Shown in pieces: positions 45,447-56,816 of a stretch of DNA of 64,000 bases. Location: the NCBI GenBank assembly GCA_900660155.1, contig CABFPE010000092.1, positions 1,237,313 to 1,301,312 on the forward strand. The letters are read 5' to 3'. The stretch is from Hofstenia miamia (Eukaryota > Xenacoelomorpha > Acoela > Hofsteniidae). The notes under the pieces were generated by a model. That model searched no databases. It was given only the letters and a program-made list of their open reading frames with translations, and was not told where the DNA came from. Position 1 is the stretch's first letter; the number at the start of each line of letters is the position of its first letter. Both the position numbers and the translations under genes were made by a program.

Positions 45447-47060
45447 ACAGTACTGGAAAAAAGAATTCGGCCACCCATGATTTGTCATAAATATTTCCAA
45501 GAAATTAACTCCAAGAATGTTGTCATAGTTAAATTTTACTTAGATTTAGTGTTGTAGAAAGAGGAATTCATCAATGTTGAGACATAATTATCACTGTTTA
45601 CTTTAAATCTCAAGGAGAAATCCTACAATGCTTGTGGTTAGCTAATTTTTTTTGGAAAAATGTATTCGGCCACTTCAGACCAAATCAGAGAATCTGCAAA
45701 TAATTTTATTGGTTGAGCTATTTTTAGTCCATTTAATTTTAAAATACCTAATAACAGTCTTTCTTCGCCATATATGATGCCTGGTTACGTACCTATTGCC
45801 ATCCGCGAGTTGATTATCTCCAAACATTTGGAAGGGATGAGTCAATGTAATATAGCCCGACTTGTAGAGCGACCTCGAAGTACTGTCGGGGATATCATCG
45901 GACATTTCACTTCTTTCGGAAGACCAAAGAAGACCTAAAAAACTTCCCAGTCAGCTCTTGTGTGCCTTGATAAGTGAAACCCAGAAAAACTTCAGAGGAA
46001 CTTTGCAAAGAATGGGCTTATGGTCATCTCGTAACAGGAAGAACTGTGCGAAACATCCTGAAGAAATACTCAATTGGGACTTTTGTGGCACCCAGAAAGC
46101 CATTCATAACCTCAAAGCAAAGATTAGCCCCGCTGAGTTGGGCCAAGTTGATGAGAGACAATTCGTCTGAAAATTGGTCTAATGGTATATTTTCAGATGA
46201 ATCAAGATTTGAGCTATACTCATCAAAAAAGAATGTTGATAAAGAGATCAACTNAACAGGAAGAACTGTGCGAAACATCCTGAAGAAATACTCAATTGGG
46301 ACTTTTGTGGCACCCAGAAAGCCATTCATAATTCGTCTGAAAATTGGTCTAATGGTATATTTTCAGATGAATCAAGATTTGAGCTATACTCATCAAAAAA
46401 GAATGTTGATAAAGAGATCAACTGCGCAGAAATTCAGATTCTTGCCTCAATCTACTCGGGGACCATGAAGAATGGTGGCAAATCTGTCATGGTATGGGGT
46501 GCAATATGGAAGTGTGGCCTTTGCAAGATTGTTCTCATCACCGGTACTCTCCGAAGCTCTCAATATGCTCGGATTCTAGAGAAGGAACTCTTGTCACTCC
46601 TTACAAGTGATTCAATATATCAGCAGGATGGGGCTACATGTCATACCTCAAAAGAAATGAAAAATTTCTTCCACAATAATGGGTTTGCTATCCTTGCTGA
46701 CTGGCCTGGTCAATCTCCAGACAGTAAAATTATCGAAAATATGTGAAAAGAGGTCAAATATCGGATTGGACAACGTACTGTTCACACTGAAGACGAGCTG
46801 CGGAGCGCAATTCAGAAAGAATTTTATGCAATTCCCAACAGCTTTATTGAAATACTTTTTGCTTCAATCCTTGATCGCTTTGAAGCTGTTATTCTCTCAA
46901 ATGGACACCCTACAAAATAATAGAAGAGAGAATTTGTTACTAAGTGCTTATATTGCGTCAATTATTAATTTATGTATCCCATTTTGAATTTACTTATTTT
47001 TGGATTTGCTCATTTGTGATTTTTTTATCAGGTGGCCTAATACATTTTTCCAATACAAGT
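45447..47060 (+). mobile_element. Tc1-like element with IR/DR ends, decayed
   Basis: The left end CAGTACTGGAAAAAAGAATT then CGGCCACC is matched in inverted form on the right (GGTGGCCTAATACATTTTTC then CAATACAAG at about 47031-47060). A second internal copy, TTTGGAAAAATGTATTCGGC, lies at 45651-45670, the inner direct repeat of an IR/DR layout as in Sleeping Beauty; no inner repeat was found on the right. The transposase starts MPGYVPIAIRELIISKHLEG (45777), with a Tc1 helix-turn-helix and FGRPKK. It continues with FSDESRFELYSSKK, GGKSVMVWGAIWKCG, YQQDGATCHTSKEMKNFF and QSPDSKIIENM. By my count 35 residues separate the last D and E. Stops and shifts interrupt it (for example TGA for the tryptophan after IENM). 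Confidence 0.85.
46033..46423. other. Probable false duplication at an N inside the Tc1 element
   Basis: A single N at 46254 joins two overlapping copies of transposase sequence. Positions 46033-46108 equal 46255-46330, and 46161-46253 equal 46331-46423; the second copy lacks the 52 bp at 46109-46160. This fits unmerged contig ends or alleles. The long open frame spanning the N (45974-46468) is an artefact of the join. Confidence 0.8.
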
Positions 47061-48242
47061 TTTCTAATTTTGATTAAAAATTAATATCAAATTGTTATTC
47101 TACATAATTTATGGTATTAGACATACAGATTTTCCCTTCTCAATCAAAGTAACATTTAGTTTTAATCTTACGCACACTCTATCCAATGAATGTTCATTAT
47201 TTATTCAAAGTTGCAAGGTGGTCGAATACATGTTTCCAGTACTGTTTCACAAATTTAAATTTTTTGTTACATCACTCTCAATTGATAGCAGCTACAACCC
47301 ACTTAATCATTTTATGTATATAGTAGATCACAGATATCCTTTAACTATAAAGCTAAGCACGGAAAGAGCCTTATTTGTTGTAGGTAAATCATAATGAGCA
47401 TATTAAAGTATATACTTTAATATTCAAATGCAACTAGCAAATACAATTGTTGAATTCCCATTGTGAAAGATTTAATTTTCTTAAATTTGCTAATATCTTT
47501 TCTGTAATAAATGCTTTGCGCAGGACCTCAGAGGGGCCCATGGCATTCACACCTTGGAAATCCTTAAGGCCGGGTACAGTTCAGACGAGATTTAATAATA
47601 TACGTATATTTACTGTAATTTTTATTGACTTATTTAATAGATAACTAAATATATAGTAATTTATGCTTATTTCATGTTCCTAACTCAATGAATTCTTTAA
47701 AATCTTTAAAATACGTGTATTATGTTAAAAAATTTAACTAAATTATTATTTGGTTGTATTCTATAAACTTGAAATTTTGACAAACTCAGTAACAACAGCA
47801 CAAAATCCTAGTTTTTGCTTTTAGCATTTATAGACATTCGAAACTTTATAACGAATTTTATTCAGACATATTGCAATAAAAAGTTGGCAATTCATCTAAT
47901 TTAGACATACTCCTATAGCACATATTTTAAAAAGTGAGGAACATTGATATCAATAGACGTTCTTAGGTAAACATCAGAAACGTCTTATCACTTTCAATAA
48001 TTCAATTCTAAATACAGCATTTGCAATAAGCAAATACCTATCTGATGATAGGTAATCAGTAGGCCTAATTCTTCTTCTATTTTTAACTTGTTATGACTTA
48101 AAAATTGACACTAAATTGCTCTAGAAAAAAATTTATTATGTATCCTCATTTGAGTAACAACTGCTTTTTTCAAAATATTTTACATTAAATTGAAAATTTA
48201 TTCTTTGAATTAACATAAATTCTTTAATATTGAATATTTTCA

Positions 48243-48280
<38 letters not shown>

Positions 48281-48578
48281 GTACATTGCACCGTTTTGAT
48301 TTTCAGTTTAATAAAGAATTATTGCATTAAAATATTTGAGCTTTACATGGTACTTGTGTATATGAACTTTAAGAAGATCTCTTTAGAAAAAACACTGAAA
48401 CTTAAGTATTAAACCTTGGAGTTTTGCGGATATATTGATAATGTACTAAGGAACTGTCATCTGAAATAAGGAATGGGTTTTTTTCTTGTTACCACTCCAT
48501 TCATTCATTCATTACTTCCCATTTTCACTGAACGCGATTTATTTTTGTAAATGCTCTCAGTACAATTATAATAATTAC

Positions 48579-48630
<52 letters not shown>

Positions 48631-49636
48631 ATATGTATATATGTACCCAGTACAGCAAATCAAGACGCTTCAAATTTAATGCGACACTGCTAATTAAAGG
48701 AATATGTTCATAATCAATGGTAATTCATTATAAATAAATCATGCATGTTAACATTTCAAGTCCAATATATATAAGCATGAATGAATATGTGCTTATAATT
48801 CATCTATCTTTAGAAACATATTTTGAATTCTAAAAAATACTTTGAAATGAAATAAATTTGCTTTTCCATGGTTGGTTTTTTACGAAACTGAAAAAAACCC
48901 TTTTGTTTTTCACAAAAAAGGATTTACAAATCCAATGTAACAAATGTGTGTTAACTTGCTTACTCAACATCTCAATCTCTAGTTAATCATTTACAAGTAA
49001 ACTGTACTCCTAAAGACAGTGTTCTTAATAAGATTTGAATTTTTAACATACTAGAGTACTATTAAATCTACTAGTCAAGTATTTTTGCAGGCTAAGTCTA
49101 ATTTTATACGTTTAGGTATATTGCTGCTTGCCTGAGTTTGCATATATTTCGGAGGAAGATTATGTTATCTTAAAGATATTAATAATCGTGATCTATCAAA
49201 TGAAAGTATCAATAAGCCATTTTGTGTAGCTGTTTTTCTATCTTATAAGTACCGAAATTTAGCCAGATGAGAAATAACTAAGTAATTATACAACCACATT
49301 ATTGGATATGTTCAATACAGGCAAACTTAAAAATCAAAGTGAGAAGTTTAATCATTTTGTATTGTACTTGCATCATGTTCTTCATAAAAAAATTTTATCT
49401 CATGATGTTGCAAGCACTCTCATTCCAATCGGGGAAAATCACAAAGTTATTCCCGCCTACAATCCTAATAATTCGAAAGTGTAGGGGTCAATATTTATGC
49501 ATGGGATAAAATTTGCCAATAAATATCAGAAAAATGACATCAAAACAAAATAATAAATGAATTTCAAATATTCTGTTTTCCGCAACGTTATTCTTATGGT
49601 TTTAACGAAAAGAACAAATTATTTCTATTGTAGTAA
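47061..49636. other. Gene-free stretch with TA microsatellites
   Basis: No gene supported. A TA run lies at 48245-48272 and a longer one at 48570-48628, the longest in the window. A GC-richer patch at 47520-47590 (GACCTCAGAGGGGCCCATGG) is unexplained. Short open frames reflect simple sequence. Confidence 0.45.
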
Positions 49637-52557
49637 GTAAAGCTTTACTGTTTTTTTGCACATGTCATCAGTTCCAATTTAATGCAAAAATATAAATCAC
49701 ATTTTTTTGAAGGCAATTTAGAAGTACAAATAATGGTATTTTTTATTTGATGAAGTGCCATATGCAATGGTTTTAATGAATGCTTTGCTAAAAGCTGTGT
49801 GTAAAATTAATGGGCCATATTTTGAGAATATTAAGAAGTTGACGAAATATAGATTATGAACAAGTTTTTTTAATTTTTACAAGATAGCCGTCAGTTTGAT
49901 TTGGATTTATATGATAGCAAAAGAATTTATCAATATTCCTTCAATAAAATTTATCGTATTATGTTTGAGCCGTTCTGATAGGCTTACGAGCTTGTTCTTG
50001 ATATATACATACACCATTTAGCCATTAAAATATTAAAATATAATAGTTAGTATGATCATCATTAAAACAACGTAGTGACTCGCTTATGGCATCGATCAAA
50101 GTAACGTGATAGAGTTGATCACTCACTGTGGAGGAGGATTTAGAGATGCTTCCAATGTTTCTGGAAGAATGTCAAATTATTAAAAAAAGCCGCCAACAGA
50201 AGAAGGGGCATGAAGTATTTTATCCATAAAATGATTATTTGAACATTGCAAAATTATATATAGGTACATAATTTGTTTAGACAACAAGTATAATTAAGAC
50301 TTCGTTAAGATTTTCAATGAATAATTTCTTGTCTTTTTATGTTTCAGTTTGTGGCTTTTATTGCTTTTTCATATTTTTTAAAATTATTTTGCCTTGAAGA
50401 TATTCTTCATGAATGAATATAGCACTTTGAAATATTCTTGTTATTAATATATATGATATTGCTGCAGTCTTAATTACATAATGCCCAAATCGTTTGGCAT
50501 ATAATTATTTTATCTGAAAAATATTTTTGAAATTCAACAAAGTTGTGTGTTCACAGGACCCCTGAATATACATAGCAAGCATGTGTAAGAAAATGCTGAA
50601 TCCGCTACTGAATCATTAATTTTTCCATATTTCTTTTCAATAGCAAACACCACGTCACAATTATATGGAATGAAAAAGTTCATAGTTACGGCTCACAATG
50701 TTTGTAATTTGTGCTAAAAAATCTCTATCAACTTCACATTGGAGATGTAGGCTGCATTAGATATATTTGCAATCTAATCAAAAATAATAATAAAAAACAA
50801 TCTGGATACTTACAAATCAATGAATAATAACAAAAATATATGCATGCTTGGTATCTATCCATTTATCGGTTGTACACAAACAATACCCCGATATTTACAG
50901 TAGAATGAAAAATTACACTTGAAATAAACATAACCTTAAAGTTTGTCAAATAAAAATATCAAACAAAAAATTTTCACTAACAATTTGGAAGTAGGTATAT
51001 TAAGATAGCACGAGTAAACAATTTTCGTACAGCATCGCACCACAGAAATATTTCGTGTAATGCAAAACACAGCGTATAAATAAAACATTTAAAAAANGTA
51101 AAGCTTTACTGTTTTTTTGCACATGTCATCAGTTCCAATTTAATGCAAAAATATAAATCACATTTTTTTGAAGGCAATTTAGAAGTACAAATAATGGTAT
51201 TTTTTATTTGATGAAGTGCCATATGCAATGGTTTTAATGAATGCTTTGCTAAAAGCTGTGTGTAAAATTAATGGGCCATATTTTGAGAATATTAAGAAGT
51301 TGACGAAATATAGATTATGAACAAGTTTTTTTAATTTTTACAAGATAGCCGTCAGTTTGATTTGGATTTATATGATAGCAAAAGAATTTATCAATATTCC
51401 TTCAATAAAATTTATCGTATTATGTTTGAGCCGTTCTGATAGGCTTACGAGCTTGTTCTTGATATATACATACACCATTTAGCCATTAAAATATTAAAAT
51501 ATAATAGTTAGTATGATCATCATTAAAACAACGTAGTGACTCGCTTATGGCATCGATCAAAGTAACGTGATAGAGTTGATCACTCACTGTGGAGGAGGAT
51601 TTAGAGATGCTTCCAATGTTTCTGGAAGAATGTCAAATTATTAAAAAAAGCCGCCAACAGAAGAAGGGGCATGAAGTATTTTATCCATAAAATGATTATT
51701 TGAACATTGCAAAATTATATATAGGTACATAATTTGTTTAGACAACAAGTATAATTAAGACTTCGTTAAGATTTTCAATGAATAATTTCTTGTCTTTTTA
51801 TGTTTCAGTTTGTGGCTTTTATTGCTTTTTCATATTTTTTAAAATTATTTTGCCTTGAAGATATTCTTCATGAATGAATATAGCACTTTGAAATATTCTT
51901 GTTATTAATATATATGATATTGCTGCAGTCTTAATTACATAATGCCCAAATCGTTTGGCATATAATTATTTTATCTGAAAAATATTTTTGAAATTCAACA
52001 AAGTTGTGTGTTCACAGGACCCCTGAATATACATAGCAAGCATGTGTAAGAAAATGCTGAATCCGCTACTGAATCATTAATTTTTCCATATTTCTTTTCA
52101 ATAGCAAACACCACGTCACAATTATATGGAATGAAAAAGTTCATAGTTACGGCTCACAATGTTTGTAATTTGTGCTAAAAAATCTCTATCAACTTCACAT
52201 TGGAGATGTAGGCTGCATTAGATATATTTGCAATCTAATCAAAAATAATAATAAAAAACAATCTGGATACTTACAAATCAATGAATAATAACAAAAATAT
52301 ATGCATGCTTGGTATCTATCCATTTATCGGTTGTACACAAACAATACCCCGATATTTACAGTAGAATGAAAAATTACACTTGAAATAAACATAACCTTAA
52401 AGTTTGTCAAATAAAAATATCAAACAAAAAATTTTCACTAACAATTTGGAAGTAGGTATATTAAGATAGCACGAGTAAACAATTTTCGTACAGCATCGCA
52501 CCACAGAAATATTTCGTGTAATGCAAAACACAGCGTATAAATAAAACATTTAAAAAA
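49637..52557. repeat. Perfect 1460-bp tandem duplication across an N
   Basis: Positions 49637-51096 and 51098-52557 appear identical throughout, both starting GTAAAGCTTTACTG and ending CATTTAAAAAA, with a single N at 51097 between them. No differences were noticed in the blocks compared. Exact identity plus an N at the join strongly suggests that one contig overlap was placed twice. The segment itself is AT-rich and non-coding. Confidence 0.9.
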
Positions 52558-52738
52558 ATTATCACAATATATGTATATATATATATATATATACTATTAT
52601 CCAAAAATCTTTGGAAAATTACTATCTTATATCTACTTTTTAAATTATTTTACTGTATTTCAAGCAATAATACAATTTTACTAGGGTAATTATGGTGCAG
52701 TTGTTGTAAGCTTCAAATAAAAAAACCGTTCGTTGTCT

Positions 52739-54028
52739 CTATCTGAATAGAATGAAAGTTGTGCGCAAATTATCTTTTATTAATCTCTCATCTCTTCCCA
52801 TTCTGTAGCCTTTTCTAAATAATTTTTTCTTTGGAAGCAATCCGAAGTCCTTACACATGTGGTTTATATGATAATGAAGAGCAAGATCAGGAAGATATAA
52901 TGTGCATCTCACAAATTCGATGTTCTCAAGAGCCCATTTATTAGTCATGGGACAATCATTTTCAACCATGTAGTAGTTATACTCAAAAATACTATCTTTC
53001 AGCAAGATTTTTTTAGCGGTACTTTGAAAATAGCGGTTAAAGTGGTTGCCTCTGTATGTTTCATTCGCAAAAGTAATTTGGGAGACATTCAGCGAAAAGG
53101 CAAATTTCAATAATGCAGTGTTGTTGACATAGAAATTGTTTAAGAAGACCATGTCTATTTTGTCTCTGCTATCATAAACCGTTATGAGATTTTGGCAAAA
53201 ATTTGAATCATAATCATTATTGACCATTCTAAAGCAACTGGCAGGCTCACTAAACTTAATTAAATCAGATTTCGCAGAGTTGAAAGATATCTGATTGCCA
53301 GATATTCCAATATGATGTCTTAACCACATTAAACTAGCAAAATCTTTGTTATTTGAGATGCGATTATCATCGATTTCAATGTCAATATTAGCAGACGATA
53401 TTAGATAATTAAAGTCCGTGTTTCCTTGGAATTTGTTTGAACGAAAGATTGCTCGACTGAAAATTTCCTCAACACCTTTCATATTAAACATTCTATCGAA
53501 ATATCTCATTGAATTAAAAGTAGAATCCGCAACATTAACTTTGAGTTTATCACAGTCTAAGTTGAAAAGAACATCACCTACCGCTTCACCAGCAAATGTA
53601 CCATTTGAAATGACCAGTTGACAGAATTTCGGAAAGGGAAGCCCTTTTTCTAGTGTGCTGAAAATACTGGAGTTATAAAGAAAATTGACATTTACTAAAG
53701 TAAGTTTATTGCATTTGATCAGCTGAGTACCTCTCGTTACTTCTAAATTCTTCAATATGAGGTGCATATCTTCTTTGAATTCTTTTGGCAGTGTTTCTGT
53801 GCTGAAATAAGAAAAATGGGTTTCATTCATGCCAGTTATCTCTACTTTTTCTTTGCTCATTTTGAGAAGAACTTCAGGATCTAACCAGCATTCAAACGGA
53901 TCGAGAACATACTCATACTCACCCATACTCTCTATCTGCTCTGGTGTGCATATCGCTATTTCGCTGGAAAACACTGGTTGGATAATTCCAAGCCAAAGAA
54001 GTAATAAAATATCAACTTTTAATGACAT
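52739..54028 (-). CDS. Secreted protein of unknown function, possible beta-helix
   Basis: A single uninterrupted 429-residue frame with no intron. Residues 1-21 (MSLKVDILLLLWLGIIQPVFS) are a clear signal peptide. No membrane helix or anchor is seen later, so secretion is predicted. The mature part has ten cysteines (27, 47, 106, 136, 159, 265, 278, 359, 375, 392) and six N-glycosylation sequons (N68, N119, N142, N302, N314, N322). From about residue 100 to 375 short turns recur at roughly 22-30 residue spacing: VNVNFLYNSS, VISNGTFAG, VADSTFNSM, FRSNKFQGN, IDDNRISNN, ISGNQISFN, FLNNFYVNN, FANETYRGN, LKDSIFEYN, VRCTLYLP. This pattern suggests a right-handed parallel beta-helix like those of pectate-lyase-fold proteins, but no catalytic motif is recognised. 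The C-terminal ~30 residues are basic (KKKLFRKGYRMGRDERLIK). An LRR-like ectodomain is the main alternative. The protein is probably restricted to a lineage. Confidence 0.85.
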   Translation of the reverse strand: MSLKVDILLLLWLGIIQPVFSSEIAICTPEQIESMGEYEYVLDPFECWLDPEVLLKMSKEKVEITGMNETHFSYFSTETLPKEFKEDMHLILKNLEVTRGTQLIKCNKLTLVNVNFLYNSSIFSTLEKGLPFPKFCQLVISNGTFAGEAVGDVLFNLDCDKLKVNVADSTFNSMRYFDRMFNMKGVEEIFSRAIFRSNKFQGNTDFNYLISSANIDIEIDDNRISNNKDFASLMWLRHHIGISGNQISFNSAKSDLIKFSEPASCFRMVNNDYDSNFCQNLITVYDSRDKIDMVFLNNFYVNNTALLKFAFSLNVSQITFANETYRGNHFNRYFQSTAKKILLKDSIFEYNYYMVENDCPMTNKWALENIEFVRCTLYLPDLALHYHINHMCKDFGLLPKKKLFRKGYRMGRDERLIKDNLRTTFILFR

Positions 54029-54075
54029 GGTAAAGCTAACAAATTAGTAGTAGCTTAATATTGTTGTTTGCTATG

Positions 54076-54086
54076 CATATATATAG
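54076..54086 (-). promoter_or_regulatory. Candidate TATA box of the secreted-protein gene
   Basis: CTATATATATG on the - strand lies 48-58 bases upstream of the ATG at 54028. With a usual 25-30 base offset transcription would start about 54050, leaving a short 5' leader (about 20 bases) that begins near TATTAAGC. In an AT-rich genome such a word can be chance, but position and the short leader fit. Confidence 0.45.
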
Positions 54087-54344
54087 GACTAAGATATGAT
54101 AAGGTTCTTAAGCAATTCAACAGCCATCACTTGTCAAAGGTTATCGAGTAAGCTATTAGCTGAACAAACGCTATTGACACGACCAATAAATCAGAGGTGA
54201 CACAAGCTCCATTTTCTGCATTCATTTAAAGATCTTTTACCAAAATTCATATAATTAATGAGATTTATTTCAATGGGCACATCAGCTTATGCAAATAACA
54301 GGCAATATGGTGACATCCTCGAATAAAACCTGCATACGTCTAGC

Positions 54345-54677
54345 AGAGTTCTCAGATTTCGGGTCTCTGGTCAGGGTTGGGTCCAATTTTGATCAATTTC
54401 GGGTTTTGGGTGGGTTCGGGTTCTTGGGAAATGCTCAAAATCAATATTTTCAAATATTCGTAAATCCAACTTTTTGTTTGTTTAGACCTGATATATAATT
54501 TTGGTTCAATTTTAAGCTGTTTAGCTAATTCAAGAAAAAATAGGTCTTTTTTAAGTGTGTTTTAAACAATTTTGGTATGGTTCAGAAAATAATCGGGTCG
54601 CTTTCAGGTCCAATTTCGAAAATGTTTGAACTTCGGGTCCGGTTTCGGATCCAAAAGGCAGACCCGATGAGAACTGT
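54345..54677. mobile_element. MITE with 8-bp target duplication, hAT-type
   Basis: The element starts AGAGTTCTCAGATTTCGGGT and ends with the inverted ACCCGATGAGAACTGT. It is flanked by CGTCTAGC (54337-54344) and CGCCTAGC (54678-54685), a target duplication matching at seven of eight bases. The interior is rich in CGGGT words (TTTCGGGTTTTGGG, GGGTTCGGGTTC) unlike its surroundings. The frame at 54289-54498 crosses its left border and is not a gene. Confidence 0.75.
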
Positions 54678-54689
54678 CGCCTAGCTCTT

Positions 54690-55040
54690 GAGCAAACATC
54701 ATAAATTAGATTCTGACTATGTAAAACTTTAATAGAGTTAAGATCCTATTGAAATAAAATTTACAGATTTATTGTACAGTGCGTGATGTGTTCCTACCAA
54801 ATGAAATATAATGCTTCCACACATTTACATGTAAGTTCATTTGAGTTCTTGCATGTTTCACATTGTGGAAACAATGTTTATATTCATTTTTGTCTGGAAA
54901 CACAATGTCTACATAATGATTTTCTGTAGTTTTGCATTTAATAGTTTACATTTTACAAAGCAGATTCAAAAAATCATGTGAGATGAAATAGTTTACTTCA
55001 GCAGCACTAATCTATATACATATTTATACTCATAGTAAGA
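54690..55040. other. Gene-free stretch
   Basis: AT-rich sequence without recognised features between the MITE and the Penelope relic. Confidence 0.4.
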
Positions 55041-55068
55041 CAGTAAGAACTATTTTATGAGGACATAT

Positions 55069-55640
55069 TTCGAGTGTCGTTATCAGTACAAAACAATATG
55101 GTGGCAAAAACAATGCTTATGATTTTCAAATTGTAGTTCCTAGATCTTATACGACGTTTAGTTTTTGACGTAATGGTTTATTTAATAAATTCTCCTTAGT
55201 TTCATTTATGATTACAATCTGCAATTTTTGTACGCTTGGTTTTTCTTATAATAGTAGTTTTCCTCTTAAGTGTATGTTAATGGCAATATATTTCATATTG
55301 ATCTGTCCTTGCATGTACTCTCAACTTCGGTATTTTCGTTTCCCCAATGTATGAACATTCACGTTTATTATATTTATATACGCATTAGGAAATTGTAGGC
55401 GTTGGAATGGGGTCATTGTTTTTGAGAAAATGCGATTTCTTCAGATTTTAGAATATTGGGCTAATCTTGACACTAAGTTGTTGGTTACATTGTCGGATCT
55501 TCTTTGGTTGCTGAATTGGATATAATGTACGGTAGTTGTCAAGTTATTCTCTCTTGGAATTGATTTTTTCTTGGTTGTGGTGTATTACTAAATATTCTGT
55601 TAATTTCCGACTTAATCATTTTATGTAGATCTCCATTTTA
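55069..55640 (-). mobile_element. Penelope-like relic on the - strand with a decayed hammerhead-like core
   Basis: The - strand reads ECSYIGETKIPKLRVHARTDQY at 55366-55301, the YIG..K..LR.H part of a GIY-YIG endonuclease as in Penelope-like proteins. Downstream, at 55086-55066, CTGATAACGACACTCGAAA keeps the layout of the hammerhead core seen at 29366-29390 but with a changed CUGANGA box. Upstream to about 55.64 kb the same strand gives MIKSEINRIFSNTPQPRKNQ, possibly part of the same protein. The copy is old and fragmentary. Confidence 0.55.
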
Positions 55641-55849
55641 CAACAGCATGTTCGATATTGTTTCATACAATGAGCATGTAAGAAATGCTCGATTTAAGAT
55701 AGCTATATCACATTTAATTTTATGAATAAACTCAGAATGTGATATCAATGAAATATAAAGTCCAGTATTTGTGGATTTTTTTATGTCAATTTGTTATTTA
55801 ATCATTTTTAGTTTTAAGAATTTCAACATCTGCGAAATTTAATCTTTCA

Positions 55850-56400
55850 TTTTGTATTCATCAAATGTAAATTTTAAAGATGGATCTTTTCATTTTTCAC
55901 CACACAATGCGCACAAAGTGTCAATTGACATTAACAATTTATCAGGATCTGCAAGTTTTCAATGTGACTATACCTCAAAACTAACATTGCAATTTTTTGA
56001 ATTTGGTTGTGCCTTATTAATTTTCTTAATTTTTTCTAGGAATTCGGCTGTTGTTGAAATGCTAAGCTCTGATGAAACAAATGATTTAAGAATTTATCAA
56101 GACAACATGCTAAATTAAATGTTTTATTATTAAGCATGCTAAGAATTGATCGAAATGGTGGTTTTTCGTGATCCTTGTGAATCTTGACCAAACCATATAA
56201 TCTCGCAAGTTGGGGCCAATACTTCTAATGTTGTTGTACATATTTCTACAAATATGTTTTAGCTCATACATATTCAACAACTTTTTGATAAAATTTTGTT
56301 AGTCAACTAAAAATGTAATGAATGTGAAAGTCATACATTGAGGAAACGAAAAGATATTTGGAATGCAAAATTTCAGAACACACACAAAATAAAAATATAT
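55850..56400 (+). mobile_element. Second Penelope-like relic, + strand, facing the first
   Basis: At about 56327-56395 the + strand reads KSYIEETKRYLECKISEHTQ, again a GIY-YIG-like YIxETKR..L..KISEH block. Its DNA (CATTGAGGAAACGAAAA) is close to that of the - strand copy (CATTGGGGAAACGAAAA). The two therefore come from the same family in opposite orientation, about 950 bp apart. The open frame at 55852-56118 lies before it on the same strand (SSDETNDLRIYQDNML) but shows no clear domain. Assignment rests on a short motif. Confidence 0.4.
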
Positions 56401-56486
56401 TGTCACAAACGGGCACCTAAGAGAAAAACTTTACAATTTTGATAAAAGCCAAGTATACAAAAATTGCAGAAACTATAATAATAATT

Positions 56487-56489
<3 letters not shown>

Positions 56490-56544
<55 letters not shown>

Positions 56545-56580
56545 TATATATATATATAAGTTATATATATATATATATAT
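56490..56580. repeat. TA-rich microsatellite at a hAT end
   Basis: Long TA runs with a TTCATATATA interruption lead directly into AGTGGCGGTGCGATGC, the end of a hAT copy. Translation of this simple sequence gives the tyrosine/isoleucine-rich frames on both strands. Confidence 0.85.
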
Positions 56581-56815
56581 AGTGGCGGTGCGATGCTGTA
56601 GTAGTTGCATAGGCAAAATTTTAGAAACATTGGGAAGGGAAAGGTTAACTAACTTATTTCTGAAATATAATAAAAATAAGATATGTAATGTATTTGCAAT
56701 ATGTAATATCATAGATGCATTAGAAAATTAAAATCGATGCATTAGCAAATGTACTAAATGTAAAAGTGCATTTCACTTATAAAGTAGTTCAATTAGCCTA
56801 TTTTTCTTACAGAAT
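56580..56815 (-). mobile_element. hAT 3' end, identical to 58072-58305 (probable contig overlap)
   Basis: This segment is base-for-base the same as 58072-58305 as far as I compared, and is cut off by an N at 56816. It contains the end AGTGGCGGTGCGATGC and the sequence up to the final codons of the hAT transposase. Identity ending exactly at an N suggests a duplicated contig end rather than a second insertion. Confidence 0.75.
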
Positions 56816-56816
56816 N

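Noticed and set aside
45974-46468. 164-codon frame spanning an N, with repeated peptide
   Set aside because: The repeat comes from a contig overlap at the N (46254); the underlying sequence is a decayed Tc1 transposase in a different frame.
48486-48713. Tyrosine/isoleucine-rich frames at TA microsatellites (also near 17.3, 18.5, 56.4 and 61.0 kb)
   Set aside because: They are translations of TA simple sequence with no other support.
49637-52557. Recent biological tandem duplication
   Set aside because: The copies are identical and separated by exactly one N, as in other joins in this window, so an assembly artefact is more likely.
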